NCBI RefSeq assembly: GCF_040538665.1
Contig: NZ_JBEWXT010000001.1
Coordinates: 1,328,501 to 1,392,500 of the forward strand
Source of the DNA: Aureibaculum sp. 2308TA14-22
Lineage (GTDB): Bacteria; Bacteroidota; Bacteroidia; Flavobacteriales; Flavobacteriaceae
Length of the DNA stretch: 64,000 bases
Direction of reading: 5' to 3'
The notes below the pieces were generated by a model. It was not told where the DNA came from, made no database searches, and was given only the letters and a program-made list of their open reading frames with translations. The position numbers and the translations under genes were made by a program. Positions within the stretch are counted from its first letter, which is position 1. Every line of letters starts with the position of its first letter. Shown here one piece after another: positions 1 to 9,510 of this stretch.

Positions 1-1074
1 TTCAAAGTCCAACCACAAGTATCTAATAAAACTTTTACCACCGAAACTATTGAAAAAAATATTACTTTTTGCTGGGTTAAGATAGCCAAATATAATCCAG
101 AAAGTGTATTTAAACTTTGGAGCATGATGGTATTTGCCTTCAAAATTTTATTTTTATCAAAAAAAGTCTTAAACAAACCTGATGTAGTTTTAATATCATC
201 AATGCCAATATTTTCAGTTTTACCAGCTTATCTTTTAGCTAAAAAATATAAGGCAAAATTTCTTTTTGAAGTTCGCGATTTATGGCCGCAAACACCAATA
301 CATCTTAAAGGTTATAAAAAATGGCATCCCATTATATTATTGATGGCCTCCTTTGAAAAATTAGGATATAGAAAAGCAGAATATATCATTTCGGTATTAC
401 CAAACTCATCAAATTATATTAATAAAATATCAAAAAAACCAGAAAAATGGGTATATATACCCAACGGTATTGATAAAAATATGGTAGGCAATGAAAGTGT
501 TGATGTTGAGATTAAAAATCAAATACCGCCAGATAAGTTTGTTATTGGTTATGCAGGTACAATTGGATTGGCAAATGCGATGGACGATTTTATACAGGCT
601 TCAATTTTATTAAAGAATAATGATAAAATTCATTTTGTTATGGTAGGTGATGGGTATAAGAAAGAAGATTATATAAAAAAAACGCTTGGAAATAATAACA
701 TTACTTACATTCCAAAAATAGACAAAGCTAAAGTTCAAGATTTACTTAAATTATTTAATGTCTGTTATGTAGGGCGATTTGATTCGCCTTTATATAAACA
801 TGGGGTTTCTTATAATAAATATTTTGATTATATGTTGGCTAAAAAACCTATTTTAGAATCTTCATCGTTTATTAAAGATCCAGTGGAACTTTCTGGATGT
901 GGACTTATTGTAAAACCTGAAAGTGCAGAAGCAATTGTTGATGGTATTAATGAATTATATAACATGGAATACGTAGGAATAGATAAATTAGGAAATGTGG
1001 GGTATAATTATGTTATTAAACATCATAATTTTAAATTTCTAAGTGATAAATACACTCAATTATTTGAATCTTAA
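1..1074 (+). CDS. Glycosyltransferase family 4 protein (WbuB-like), 5' end outside window
   Basis: The reading frame is open from base 1, so the true start lies upstream; the first in-window ATG (124) is internal. The visible part is a GT-B fold glycosyltransferase of family GT4. It carries the VRDLWPQTPIHL segment typical of WbuB-type N-acetylfucosaminyl transferases, and a C-terminal nucleotide-sugar half beginning near VIGYAGTIG. It should transfer a sugar from a nucleotide donor to a lipid-linked oligosaccharide at the inner face of the cytoplasmic membrane. It heads a same-strand run of polysaccharide genes. The donor and acceptor sugars are not readable from sequence; a WbuB role is inference from family resemblance. 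Confidence 0.88.
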   Translation, partial: FKVQPQVSNKTFTTETIEKNITFCWVKIAKYNPESVFKLWSMMVFAFKILFLSKKVLNKPDVVLISSMPIFSVLPAYLLAKKYKAKFLFEVRDLWPQTPIHLKGYKKWHPIILLMASFEKLGYRKAEYIISVLPNSSNYINKISKKPEKWVYIPNGIDKNMVGNESVDVEIKNQIPPDKFVIGYAGTIGLANAMDDFIQASILLKNNDKIHFVMVGDGYKKEDYIKKTLGNNNITYIPKIDKAKVQDLLKLFNVCYVGRFDSPLYKHGVSYNKYFDYMLAKKPILESSSFIKDPVELSGCGLIVKPESAEAIVDGINELYNMEYVGIDKLGNVGYNYVIKHHNFKFLSDKYTQLFES

Positions 1075-1093
1075 TTACGAATTTTTTTCTTTA

Positions 1094-1999
1094 ATGTTAA
1101 ATAAACAAAGTAAAATACTATTAACGGGAGCGTCAGGATTTTTAGGAAGTTATATCTATAATTATTTAAACTCAAAATATAATGTTACTACTTTGGGACG
1201 CAGTAAAGCTTCATCTATTGTTTGTAATATCAGTGAAGCTAAGGTAAATTTAGCTGATAATTATCAAATGGTCATTCATTGTGCTGGTAAAGCCCATAGT
1301 ATCCCAAAATCAAAACAAGAAGAAAAAATATTTTATGATGTTAATCATAAAGGAACTATTAACTTATGTGAATCATTAAAACCAAAACTTCCTTCAACTT
1401 TTGTCTTTATTAGCACTATAGCAGTTTATGGTTTGGATAAAGGTAGTAATATAAGAGAAGAAGAACCTCTTAATGGTGCGACTCCTTATGCTAAAAGTAA
1501 AATAATGGCAGAGAAATTTCTGCAAGGTTGGTGTAAACAAAAAGATATAAATTTGGTTATTTTAAGGTTGCCATTGGTAGCAGGTATCAATCCAAAAGGT
1601 AATTTAGAGGCTATGATAAATGGTATTAAAAAAGGATATTATTTTAATATATCGGGTAATGATGCCAAGAAGAGTATTGTGTTAGCTGATGATGTAGCAA
1701 AATTAATACCCAATTTATACAATAAGCATGGAGTATATAATTTATCTGGTGATAGAGATTATACATTTAAACAAATTTCAGAAATTATTAGAAAGCAATT
1801 AGGTAAGAAAAGGATTATAACGTTATCCCATTTTTTGGTCAAAATTAGCTCTTATGTAGGTAATGTTATTCCCTTCTTTCCTCTTAACGGTGATACAGTT
1901 AAAAAAATGACCAGTACTCTAACGGTAAGTGCTAATAAGGCAATTTCTGAATTAAGTTGGAAGCCAAAAGCATTGGAAGATCATTTTAAAATTTCTTAA
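1094..1999 (+). CDS. NAD-dependent epimerase/dehydratase (sugar-nucleotide 4-reductase/epimerase, WbpV-like)
   Basis: This is an extended short-chain dehydrogenase/reductase. An N-terminal TGASGFLG dinucleotide-binding loop is followed by a STIAVYG strand carrying the catalytic Ser, then the YAKSK (YxxxK) pair. The frame extends upstream to 1043, but the ATG at 1094 places the Rossmann strand at the normal distance from the start and avoids overlap with the preceding glycosyltransferase. Family members in O-antigen loci reduce or epimerise C4 of UDP-4-keto-6-deoxy-HexNAc. With the WbpM-like dehydratase (9511-11430) and WbpL-like transferase (7306-8277) in this locus, production of UDP-QuiNAc or UDP-FucNAc is a reasonable inference. 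Exact substrate unknown. Confidence 0.85.
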   Translation: MLNKQSKILLTGASGFLGSYIYNYLNSKYNVTTLGRSKASSIVCNISEAKVNLADNYQMVIHCAGKAHSIPKSKQEEKIFYDVNHKGTINLCESLKPKLPSTFVFISTIAVYGLDKGSNIREEEPLNGATPYAKSKIMAEKFLQGWCKQKDINLVILRLPLVAGINPKGNLEAMINGIKKGYYFNISGNDAKKSIVLADDVAKLIPNLYNKHGVYNLSGDRDYTFKQISEIIRKQLGKKRIITLSHFLVKISSYVGNVIPFFPLNGDTVKKMTSTLTVSANKAISELSWKPKALEDHFKIS

Positions 2000-2043
2000 C
2001 TATTTTTTTATGATAAAAATATAAACCTTATTAAATTGAGAAA

Positions 2044-3213
2044 ATGCTAAGTTCATTACGAGATTCATTTAAAAGAAACACTTATTCAACAAAGTTCATT
2101 CCCGAAATTGATGGCATGCGTTTTTTTGCAATAATGACCGTGGTTATTTTTCATTTAAATACTGCATATTCTAGAGAGATGGGGTTAGACCTAAAGGCAG
2201 TAAATACTATGCTTGGTGATGCAAGTTTTTTTGGATTAGGTTGGTGGATTAAGCGTTTTGATATAGGTGTAAAAGTGTTTTTTGCTATTAGCGGATTTAT
2301 TTTGGCTGTACCATTTATAAAATATTATGTTGCTGATGGAAATAAAATAAATATAAAAAATTATTTTATACGAAGGTTATTGCGATTAGAACCACCATTT
2401 ATAATTTCTATGATCTTATTTTTTTTTGTACACTTATTGGTTTTAAAGGCAGATGTAAACGAACTATTAAAAAGTTTTGGAGTAGGAATTCTATATCTGC
2501 ATACAACGGTTTTTGGAGTTTATAATCCAATAAATCCTGTTTCTTGGAGTCTGGAGACCGAGGCTCAATTTTATATCTTAGTACCTTTATTAATGACCTT
2601 TATATTTATATCGAAAAAGAAGATATGGATATATGTGCTATTTTTAATTTTATTTATGTTTTCCGTTTTATCCAAAAATTATATTATGACACGCGGTAAT
2701 GGTCATTTTAATTTAGGAATTTTAGCATTTTTAGTAAACTTTATGGTAGGAATATTTACGGCCTTTCTTTATGTGATGAATAAAAACATTTTTCAGGTCA
2801 AAAACTATATTTGGGATGTAATATATTTGCTGTCAATTTTTATTATGTTCAGTTTTTATAAACCACAAGACGAAATTTTTAATATAATACTTATGAATTT
2901 TGGTTTGTTTATATTTATTATTTCTGTTTTTAAATCAAAAGTCATCAATTGGTTTTTTACACGTCCCATAATATATACTATTGGAGGTATGTGCTATTCA
3001 ATATATTTATTGCATTATGCGTTTTATCATTTGAGTGTGAAATTCACTTCTAAAATTATGATTTTTAATGAGTATCCATCAAATTTTGTAGTTCAAATTT
3101 TAATAAATGTTCCTATAGTATTGCTGGTATCGTCCATATTTTTTCTTTTATTTGAAAAACCATTTATGAATAATAACTGGATCAAAAAGATGAACTTTAA
3201 AAAATTACGTTAA
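2044..3213 (+). CDS. Acyltransferase 3 family membrane protein (OafA/YrhL-like)
   Basis: A polytopic membrane protein of 389 residues with about ten hydrophobic helices. The N-terminal EIDGMRFFAI segment, the following conserved His (VVIFHL), FFAISGFIL, the RRLLRLEP loop and WSLETEAQFY are hallmarks of acyltransferase 3 proteins, which O-acetylate or otherwise acylate surface sugars using cytoplasmic acyl-CoA. Its place between a sugar-nucleotide enzyme and a glycosyltransferase points to decoration of the polysaccharide made by this locus. It starts 44 bp after the upstream stop and is probably co-transcribed. No SGNH extension is present; the length matches the membrane domain alone. Confidence 0.9.
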   Translation: MLSSLRDSFKRNTYSTKFIPEIDGMRFFAIMTVVIFHLNTAYSREMGLDLKAVNTMLGDASFFGLGWWIKRFDIGVKVFFAISGFILAVPFIKYYVADGNKINIKNYFIRRLLRLEPPFIISMILFFFVHLLVLKADVNELLKSFGVGILYLHTTVFGVYNPINPVSWSLETEAQFYILVPLLMTFIFISKKKIWIYVLFLILFMFSVLSKNYIMTRGNGHFNLGILAFLVNFMVGIFTAFLYVMNKNIFQVKNYIWDVIYLLSIFIMFSFYKPQDEIFNIILMNFGLFIFIISVFKSKVINWFFTRPIIYTIGGMCYSIYLLHYAFYHLSVKFTSKIMIFNEYPSNFVVQILINVPIVLLVSSIFFLLFEKPFMNNNWIKKMNFKKLR

Positions 3214-3409
3214 TTTTAGAAATAGTCGGTAACAACTAGAAATTACTAAGGAAAATTTTCAATAACGTTAGCACAAGGATATATAATAGTACTTTTTTTG
3301 TTAAAAATAGTTTAGAATTACTTTATAATAGGTTAGAATAGTTTAAAATAGAGATTGAAATTGGATACAAGAATGTAATTAATTTATTACCATAATATAC
3401 TTTATTAAA

Positions 3410-4435
3410 ATGATTAATAAACCACTAAATATTTTATACATAGGGAATAACTTAACCAGTAAAACAAAATATAACTCTAGCTTAACTACACTTTCGAATT
3501 TGTTGAAATCTGATGGGCATAAAGTTTATTTATCTTCAAATAAATCAAACAAAATTTTTAGATTACTAGATATGTGCTTTTCACTAATCAAGTTACATAA
3601 AAAAGTAGATTTTGTTCTCATTGATACTTTTAGTACTTCAAATTTTTATTACGCTTTGGTAACTTCACAAGTGGCAAGAATTTATGGAATAAAATATGTT
3701 CCAATCTTACGTGGTGGTAATTTACCTTATAGATTAGATAATTCAAAAAAAATGTCCAAGCTCATTTTTAATTATTCTTTTACGAATATAGCTCCATCTA
3801 ACTATTTGAAACATGAATTTGAAAAAAGAGGTTTAAAGGCAAAGTTTATTCCTAATATTTTGGAAATTGACAGCTACAATTTTAAACAGCGAGAGGTAAT
3901 TAAACCGAACCTTTTATATGTTAGAGCCTTCGCAGAATTGTACAATCCTACCATGGCAATTTATGTTTTTGATAAAATAAAAAAAGACTTTCCAGATGCC
4001 AAACTTTGCATGGTTGGTCCTGATAAAGATAATTCTTTAATTAAATCAAAACTATTGGCAAAAGAACTTGATTTACAAAATGATGTTGAGTTTACAGGTG
4101 TCTTAGTCAAAGAAAAATGGCATAAAAAGTCTGAAGATTTTGATTTATTCATTAATACAACTAATTTTGACAACACACCTGTTAGTGTTATGGAAGCCAT
4201 GGCTTTGGGCTTGCCAATTGTATCAACTAATGCAGGAGGGTTACCATATTTAATTGAAGATGGGGTAGATGGAATGTTGGTTGAAAAAAATGATGTTAAC
4301 GAAATGTATAAATCTATATTAAGTTTGATGAAAGACTCAGTTAAAGTAAAAAAGATGACAATGAAAGCACGTAATAAGGTTGAACAATTTGATTGGGTAT
4401 ATGTAAAAGAAAAATGGAATAGTGTTCTAAATTAA
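3410..4435 (+). CDS. Glycosyltransferase family 4 protein
   Basis: A 341-residue GT-B glycosyltransferase. The C-terminal half carries the GT4 donor-site pattern: CMVGPDKD, then EFTGVL, then the acidic motif in PVSVMEAMALGLPIVST, followed by GGLPYLIEDGVDG. The N-terminal half is the acceptor-binding domain. It probably adds one sugar to the growing polysaccharide repeat unit at the cytoplasmic membrane. A 196-bp gap precedes it, in which I found no convincing terminator, and only 4 bp separate it from the CapK-like gene downstream, so those two are surely co-transcribed. Sugar specificity cannot be read. Confidence 0.92.
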   Translation: MINKPLNILYIGNNLTSKTKYNSSLTTLSNLLKSDGHKVYLSSNKSNKIFRLLDMCFSLIKLHKKVDFVLIDTFSTSNFYYALVTSQVARIYGIKYVPILRGGNLPYRLDNSKKMSKLIFNYSFTNIAPSNYLKHEFEKRGLKAKFIPNILEIDSYNFKQREVIKPNLLYVRAFAELYNPTMAIYVFDKIKKDFPDAKLCMVGPDKDNSLIKSKLLAKELDLQNDVEFTGVLVKEKWHKKSEDFDLFINTTNFDNTPVSVMEAMALGLPIVSTNAGGLPYLIEDGVDGMLVEKNDVNEMYKSILSLMKDSVKVKKMTMKARNKVEQFDWVYVKEKWNSVLN

Positions 4436-4439
4436 TTCT

Positions 4440-5762
4440 ATGAATTATAGTAAATTTTTGCAAAATATTATTTTGCCTTTTGGAGATGTAATTAACAAAT
4501 CATCTTTTATAAAAAGCCTTAAATATTGGAGACAAGTTGACAATTATTCTGCTGAAGAGTTGTCAAATTTACAAAAGGAAAATTTAAAGAAAATACTCGT
4601 TAACGCAATAGAAAATGTTCCATTTTATAAAAACATAGATCTTGTTGGGCATAATCCAGAGAATTGGTTAAAACAATTTCCTATTTTAACAAAGAAAATT
4701 TTAAATAATAATACTAAGAGCTTAATAAACAAAAAGTCCAAAGGTTTAATAGAGTATAGAAGTAGTGGTTCGTCTGGAGTTCAAAGTACTATTTATATGA
4801 ATAAAGAAGAACAAGCGATAACGCGTTCAATATTAATTCGTTGGTGGGAATGGGCAGGTTACAATATTGGAGATCATTTGATTCAGACTGGAATTACTCC
4901 AAAGAGAGGTTTTTTAAAAAGCATTAAAGATATTGTTTTTAATACATTGTATATCAATGCTTTCTCATTATCTGATAATGATGTTATTAAGGTTCTAGAA
5001 AAAATAAATAATTCAAAATATAGCTTCACAATTGCGGGCTATGCATCTTCTTTAAACGTTTTTGCCGAAGTTGCCATAAAATACAATTATAAAATAGAGT
5101 TAAAAATAGCAATTAGTTTCGGAGATAAATTATTTTCACATTATAGAAAAAATGTTCAAGAAGCTTTTAAATGTAAAGTATTCGACACCTATGGATGTAG
5201 CGAAGGACTCTTAATTGCAAGTGAGAAAGATTTGAAATATAAGTATATATTTAGTCCTCATGTTTACTTAGAAATCTTAGATGATAATAATGAACCAGTT
5301 CCTGATGGAATTATGGGTAATGTGGTTTGTACAAGATTAGACGGCTTTTCAATGCCTTTAATTCGATATAGAATTGGAGATTTAGCTATAAAATTACCAA
5401 AAGAAAAGTATCCACCGCAAAGAGATTTGAACTATCCTTTATTGCAGCAGGTTGTGGGAAGAGAAACAGATACAGTAAAAACTATAAATGGCAAAACGCT
5501 AATAGTACATTCTTTTACCGGAATTTTTGAATATATCTCCGAAATCAGACAGTTTAAAGTATATCAGTATAATAAAGAGGGAATTGTAATTCACTTTATT
5601 AAATCTAAAGGTTTTTCAAATAAGGTTTTAAAAAATATTACTTTAGAACTGCAAAAAATCATTGAGGATAGTTCATTTACAATTGATTATAAAGAGGTGG
5701 ATTATATTAAACCTTCAAAATCAGGAAAACCTCAAATGATTGAATCTCGATTGAAAGAATAA
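4440..5762 (+). CDS. Phenylacetate-CoA ligase family / CapK-like adenylate-forming protein
   Basis: A 440-residue member of the ANL adenylate-forming superfamily, nearest to PaaK and CapK. It has the phosphate-binding SSGSSG loop (around residue 110), a DTYGCSE motif in the core and a short C-terminal domain with a lysine-rich end. PaaK activates phenylacetate, but CapK-type relatives are recurrent members of capsule and O-antigen loci, where their substrate is poorly defined. Four bp of spacing to the glycosyltransferase before it ties it to polysaccharide synthesis. A role in activating an acyl or amino-acyl group for sugar decoration is inference. Confidence 0.8.
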   Translation: MNYSKFLQNIILPFGDVINKSSFIKSLKYWRQVDNYSAEELSNLQKENLKKILVNAIENVPFYKNIDLVGHNPENWLKQFPILTKKILNNNTKSLINKKSKGLIEYRSSGSSGVQSTIYMNKEEQAITRSILIRWWEWAGYNIGDHLIQTGITPKRGFLKSIKDIVFNTLYINAFSLSDNDVIKVLEKINNSKYSFTIAGYASSLNVFAEVAIKYNYKIELKIAISFGDKLFSHYRKNVQEAFKCKVFDTYGCSEGLLIASEKDLKYKYIFSPHVYLEILDDNNEPVPDGIMGNVVCTRLDGFSMPLIRYRIGDLAIKLPKEKYPPQRDLNYPLLQQVVGRETDTVKTINGKTLIVHSFTGIFEYISEIRQFKVYQYNKEGIVIHFIKSKGFSNKVLKNITLELQKIIEDSSFTIDYKEVDYIKPSKSGKPQMIESRLKE

Positions 5763-5929
5763 AAGAGCCGTTGAATCATATTCAGAATATTATAGCATAC
5801 CAATGTTGTTTAAGTGATTACCTAATTAAGATGATTAATTATTTAACGTATAAAAGTTCGGTTGTTTATATTGAGATAACATAATTATTTTATTTAAATT
5901 GTAATAAGGTCAATTAAAATGAACATTGA

Positions 5930-7010
5930 ATGAAATTAGACATTATAGCTGGTGCAAGACCCAATTTTATGAAAATTGCACCCATAATTGAGCAACTAGA
6001 AAAAGTAAAAAGCAGGATACAATATAGGCTAATCCATACAGGACAACATTATGATAAAAAAATGTCGGGCAGCTTTTTTGAAGAATTAGGAATACCTGAT
6101 CCGGATGTGAATTTGGAAATAGGTTCGGGTACGCAGACTGAACAAACGGCCCGAATAATGGAACGCTACGAAGCCTTATTGCTAAAGGATATGACTGATT
6201 TCAGTTTAGTAGTAGGAGATGTTACTTCTACGATGGCTTGTGCTATAGCGGCAAAGAAATTAGGAGTTAAAATAATACATGTAGAAGGTGGTATCCGTTC
6301 AAATGATATAACTATGCCCGAAGAAATTAATAGAATGGTTACCGATTCTATAACCGATATTTTCTATACTACTTCTGAAGTAGCCAATAAGAATTTACGT
6401 CAATTGGGACATGACGAAAGCAAAATAAGGTATGTAGGTAATACAATGATAGATACTTTATTGAAAAGCATGCCTCGTTTTAAACAACCTGAAGTTTTTT
6501 CAGAGTTAGACTTAAAAGAAAAAGGTTATTTTGTAATGACTTTACACCGACCGGCAAAATGTAGATCAAGAGCAGAAGTTAAAATCTCTAATTGGCGAAA
6601 TTGTTAAAGGAGCAAAAGGAATGCCGCTTGTTTTTCCCGTACATCCACGAACAGCGAAAATATTACAGCAAATCGGGATTCAACCAGACAATTTACATAT
6701 GATTGGTCCATTAGGGTATTTGGAATTCAATTATTTGGTAAAACATGCTTTTGCGGTGGTTACAGACTCCGGCGGAATAACAGAGGAAACTACGGTTATG
6801 AAAGTACCTTGTATGACTTTACGTGATAATACTGAACGCCCAGAAACGATTACAATTGGCACAAACGAATTAGTCGGTACGGACCCTAAAAATGTTGCTC
6901 CCTATATGGAAAAATTGCATAATGGGGATTGGAAATCTGGTAAAATTCCCCATCTATGGGATGGTAAAACGGCAAAGCGCATTGTTGAAGATTTATTAAA
7001 AGAGCTTTAG
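5930..7010 (+). pseudogene. wecB: UDP-N-acetylglucosamine 2-epimerase (non-hydrolysing), split by a +1 frameshift
   Basis: The N-terminal part (5930 to about 6556) has the WecB signature GARPNFMKIAPI, the HTGQHYD motif and HVEGGIRS. The C-terminal part resumes in the next frame with FPVHPRTAKIL and VTDSGGITEE. The break is at the LHRPANV motif: the run AAAA at 6556-6559 makes the frame read LHRPAK, then diverge and stop at 6607. With three A residues the frame reads LHRPANVDQEQ and joins perfectly to the second part, giving about 359 residues, the normal family length. The enzyme interconverts UDP-GlcNAc and UDP-ManNAc (or the FucNAc-pathway equivalent). Either a real loss-of-function indel or a base-calling error; the high conservation on both sides suggests it is recent or artefactual. 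Confidence 0.9.
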
Positions 7011-7043
7011 TTTATATATTTTATTTAAACTATTTTTGAAAAT

Positions 7044-7074
7044 CCTTAATTTTTAAAAATATTAAGGTTTTTTT
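7044..7074 (+). terminator. Intrinsic terminator after the wecB locus
   Basis: CCTTAAT (7044-7050) pairs with ATTAAGG (7061-7067); the loop can pair further through TTTT/AAAA, and seven T residues follow (7068-7074). It sits 34 bp after the wecB stop, so transcription of the first half of the polysaccharide locus probably ends or attenuates here. Confidence 0.75.
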
Positions 7075-7107
7075 AATATGTATGTCCGTTTTATGCCATA
7101 AAGTACT

Positions 7108-7246
7108 CGTCACCCAGAATATGTTTCAGGATCACATTCAACAAATCGTTATAAGTCAAATAGTAATGAGATGCTGAAATCGAATATTCATGAATTCTGT
7201 TGAAAAAGAATTGAAAACCTTATGAATAAAAGAGTTCAGCATGACG
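7108..7246. repeat. Degenerate REP/MITE-like palindromic element
   Basis: The ends are CGTCACCCAGAA (7108-7119) and TTCAGCATGACG (7235-7246), imperfect inverted repeats ending CGTCA/TGACG. A second internal pair is formed around TGTTTCAGGATC (7122-7133) and GATGCTGAAA. The layout resembles the short CGTCA...TGACG intergenic repeats often scattered in Flavobacteriaceae genomes. It contains no coding frame and lies between the terminator at 7044-7074 and the gene starting at 7306. The family assignment is from memory of such sequences, not a search. Confidence 0.5.
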
Positions 7247-7305
7247 TTCTGATTAATTATGACAAATTACGGACAATCATTTTTTTAATTTAGTAAAATA
7301 GTATA

Positions 7306-8277
7306 ATGATAGTTTATTTAATCATTTTTATTAGTCTCTTTTTTCTTGCCTTTATATACCTAAAAGTAGGAGATTACTTTAATATTATTGATAAACCCAA
7401 TCAAAGAAGTTCACATAAAGAAGCCACTATCAGAGGGGGTGGTATTATTTTTTATCTTGCTATTGTTTTATTTTACATAGGCTCTAATTTTCAATACATT
7501 CCTTTTTTCTTAGCGGTAACACTAATTGCTTTTGTAAGTTTTATTGATGATTTAATCATGCTAAGCCCTAAAGTAAGGTTGATAGCCCATTTTTCTACAG
7601 CTTTTTTATTGATATGGCAGCTCGGATTATTAACAAGCCCTATATGGTTATTGATTTTGGTCTCCGTAATTATAGTTGGTTTTTTTAACCTTTATAACTT
7701 TATGGATGGAATAAATGGAATGACCGGTATATATTCAATAATAGTTTTAAGCGGGTTTTTATTTGTAAATCTAATGGAAAAAATATTAGATAATAATTTA
7801 ATGATTTTTGTTTTATTGGCCCTATTAGTATTCGGATTTTTTAACTTCAGGAAAAAAGCTGCATGGTTTGCCGGTGATATTGGCAGTATGTCTTTAGCCA
7901 CGTTAATATTTTTTCTTGGAGCAAAATTTATTATTACTTTAAATGCTCCAATCTTTATATTAATTATTGTAGTATATGGTATTGATGCTTGTTTAACCAT
8001 ATTTTTGCGTATATATAGAAAGGAAAATATTTCAGAAGCACATAGGCATCATTTGTATCAAAAATTAGTAGATAAAAAAAAATGGAGCCATATAAAAGTG
8101 GCACTTGTATACGCCTTAATTCAACTACTAATTAATATAATGATATATTATACTTATAACCATTCATTTAATTTACAAGTTGTATTGGTTATATGCACAA
8201 TACTCGTTATGATTGTTTTATATTACCTTATTAATATGTCTTTTAAAAATTTTGATAAACAAGCTAATTCAATCTGA
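7306..8277 (+). CDS. WecA/MraY family undecaprenyl-phosphate phosphosugar transferase (WbpL-like)
   Basis: A polytopic 323-residue enzyme that transfers a HexNAc-1-phosphate from UDP-sugar to undecaprenyl phosphate, starting a lipid-linked glycan at the inner membrane. Family motifs appear in order: RGGGIIFY, the DD pair in FIDDLIM, NLYNFMDGINGM, FAGDIGSMS and the C-terminal AHRHHLYQKL His cluster, separated by roughly ten hydrophobic helices. The short length is nearer WbpL than MraY, and MraY would sit in the division cluster rather than beside polysaccharide genes. It is preceded by a 295-bp gap holding a terminator and a repeat, so it may have its own promoter. Confidence 0.9.
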   Translation: MIVYLIIFISLFFLAFIYLKVGDYFNIIDKPNQRSSHKEATIRGGGIIFYLAIVLFYIGSNFQYIPFFLAVTLIAFVSFIDDLIMLSPKVRLIAHFSTAFLLIWQLGLLTSPIWLLILVSVIIVGFFNLYNFMDGINGMTGIYSIIVLSGFLFVNLMEKILDNNLMIFVLLALLVFGFFNFRKKAAWFAGDIGSMSLATLIFFLGAKFIITLNAPIFILIIVVYGIDACLTIFLRIYRKENISEAHRHHLYQKLVDKKKWSHIKVALVYALIQLLINIMIYYTYNHSFNLQVVLVICTILVMIVLYYLINMSFKNFDKQANSI

Positions 8278-8294
8278 CAGTTAGATAAAAATGA

Positions 8295-8302
8295 TAACTT
8301 TG
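8295..8302 (+). promoter_or_regulatory. Possible -7 box (TAACTTTG)
   Basis: An exact TAnnTTTG match 8 bp before the aminotransferase ATG at 8311. Use as a promoter would give an almost leaderless transcript, and no TTG is seen at the -33 spacing, so this may be chance. Confidence 0.3.
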
Positions 8303-8310
8303 AACTATAT

Positions 8311-9423
8311 ATGAATTATAGAATTCCATTATCGCCATCACATTTTTCAGGTGCTGAAATAAAATATATTGATAATGCTTTTGCCGAAAATATGGTTTCG
8401 TCTTCTTCAGGGGCTAATATCAATCAATTTGAATCACAAATTTGCGAGTATATCAATGTAAAGGCATGTACCGCATTATCGTCCGGAACGGCAGCTATTC
8501 ATTTAGGATTGATACTATTAGGGGTAAAAGAAAATGATGAAGTTATATGTTCAACATTTACCTTTTCTGCCACGGTAAACCCGATAAGATATTTAAAAGC
8601 GACACCTGTTTTTGTAGATTCTGAAAACGACACCTGGAATATGTGCCCTCAATTGTTAGAGGAAGCTATTTTAGATAGAATAAAACTAGGTAAAAAACCT
8701 AAAGTAATACTATTAGTCCATTTATACGGAATGCCTTCCAAAATGGATGAGATAATAATGATATCCAAAAAATACAATATTCCTATATTAGAAGATGCCG
8801 CTGAAGCCATTGGATCTAGCTATAAAGGCAAAAAGATGGGCGGTTTTGGTGAGATTGGAATTTTTTCATTTAATGGGAATAAAATCATAACTGCTTCTGG
8901 AGGCGGTGCTTTAGTATCCGAGAGTTCTAAGTATTGCAAAAAAGCTCTCTTTTTGGCAACTCAGGCTCGTGATAATGCCCCACATTATCAACATTCAGAA
9001 ATCGGCTACAATTACCGTATTACAAATATTTCTGCTGGAATTGGTCTTGGACAGTTGCAAGTTGTTCATAATCGTATAAAAGCGAGAAGAGACAACTTTA
9101 ATTTCTATAAAAAAGAATTAGCAGATATTAACAAAGTTTTCTTTCTAGATGAACCTAAAGGTTTTTTTTCAAACAGATGGTTAACTACACTTTTGACGGA
9201 TAGTTTTAAATTTAGAGAACAATTAAGAATTAAATTAGGTGCTAATAGGATAGAGTCTAGACCATTGTGGAAACCCATGCACTTACAGCCTATTTTTAAA
9301 GATTTTCCTAATTATTTAAATGGTAATTCTTTAACATTTTTTGAAAAAGGTTTGTGTTTACCTAGTGGTTCTAATTTAACTAAAGAAAATAAACAAGAAA
9401 TAGTACGTTTGATTAAAGAATAA
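8311..9423 (+). CDS. DegT/DnrJ/EryC1/StrS family sugar aminotransferase
   Basis: A 370-residue PLP-dependent fold-type I aminotransferase acting on keto-sugar nucleotides. The N-terminal PLSPSHFSG and MVSSSSGANINQFE region, SSGTAAIHL (cofactor phosphate site), LEDAAEAIGS and the Schiff-base lysine in SFNGNKIITASGGG (Lys191) are all present. It resembles PglE-type enzymes that aminate UDP-4-keto-6-deoxy-GlcNAc, the product of a WbpM/PglF dehydratase, which is the next gene. A PglD-type N-acetyltransferase is not found in the window, so a QuiNAc4NAc (bacillosamine) product is possible but incomplete here. Confidence 0.9.
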   Translation: MNYRIPLSPSHFSGAEIKYIDNAFAENMVSSSSGANINQFESQICEYINVKACTALSSGTAAIHLGLILLGVKENDEVICSTFTFSATVNPIRYLKATPVFVDSENDTWNMCPQLLEEAILDRIKLGKKPKVILLVHLYGMPSKMDEIIMISKKYNIPILEDAAEAIGSSYKGKKMGGFGEIGIFSFNGNKIITASGGGALVSESSKYCKKALFLATQARDNAPHYQHSEIGYNYRITNISAGIGLGQLQVVHNRIKARRDNFNFYKKELADINKVFFLDEPKGFFSNRWLTTLLTDSFKFREQLRIKLGANRIESRPLWKPMHLQPIFKDFPNYLNGNSLTFFEKGLCLPSGSNLTKENKQEIVRLIKE

Positions 9424-9453
9424 TCGAATAGTAATTATTTAACTAAGATTTAC

Positions 9454-9461
9454 GACCTTTG
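9454..9461 (+). promoter_or_regulatory. Possible -7 box (GACCTTTG) for the WbpM-like gene
   Basis: Matches TAnnTTTG at seven of eight positions, 49 bp before the start at 9511. No clear -33 TTG. Tentative. Confidence 0.25.
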
Positions 9462-9510
9462 TAAAAAGGAAAAGTAACTCACAGGTATTCATCTGATTCA
9501 ATTTTTTAAA

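Noticed and set aside
6556-6559. Phase-variable homopolymer tract
   Set aside because: Four A residues are too few for efficient slipped-strand phase variation.
6556-6607. Programmed +1 frameshift in wecB
   Set aside because: No slippery sequence of known type, no downstream stem near the shift, and the family is not known to use recoding; a simple indel or base-calling error is more likely.
9454-9461. A firm promoter for the WbpM-like gene
   Set aside because: One mismatch and no -33 element; kept as a low-confidence note only.
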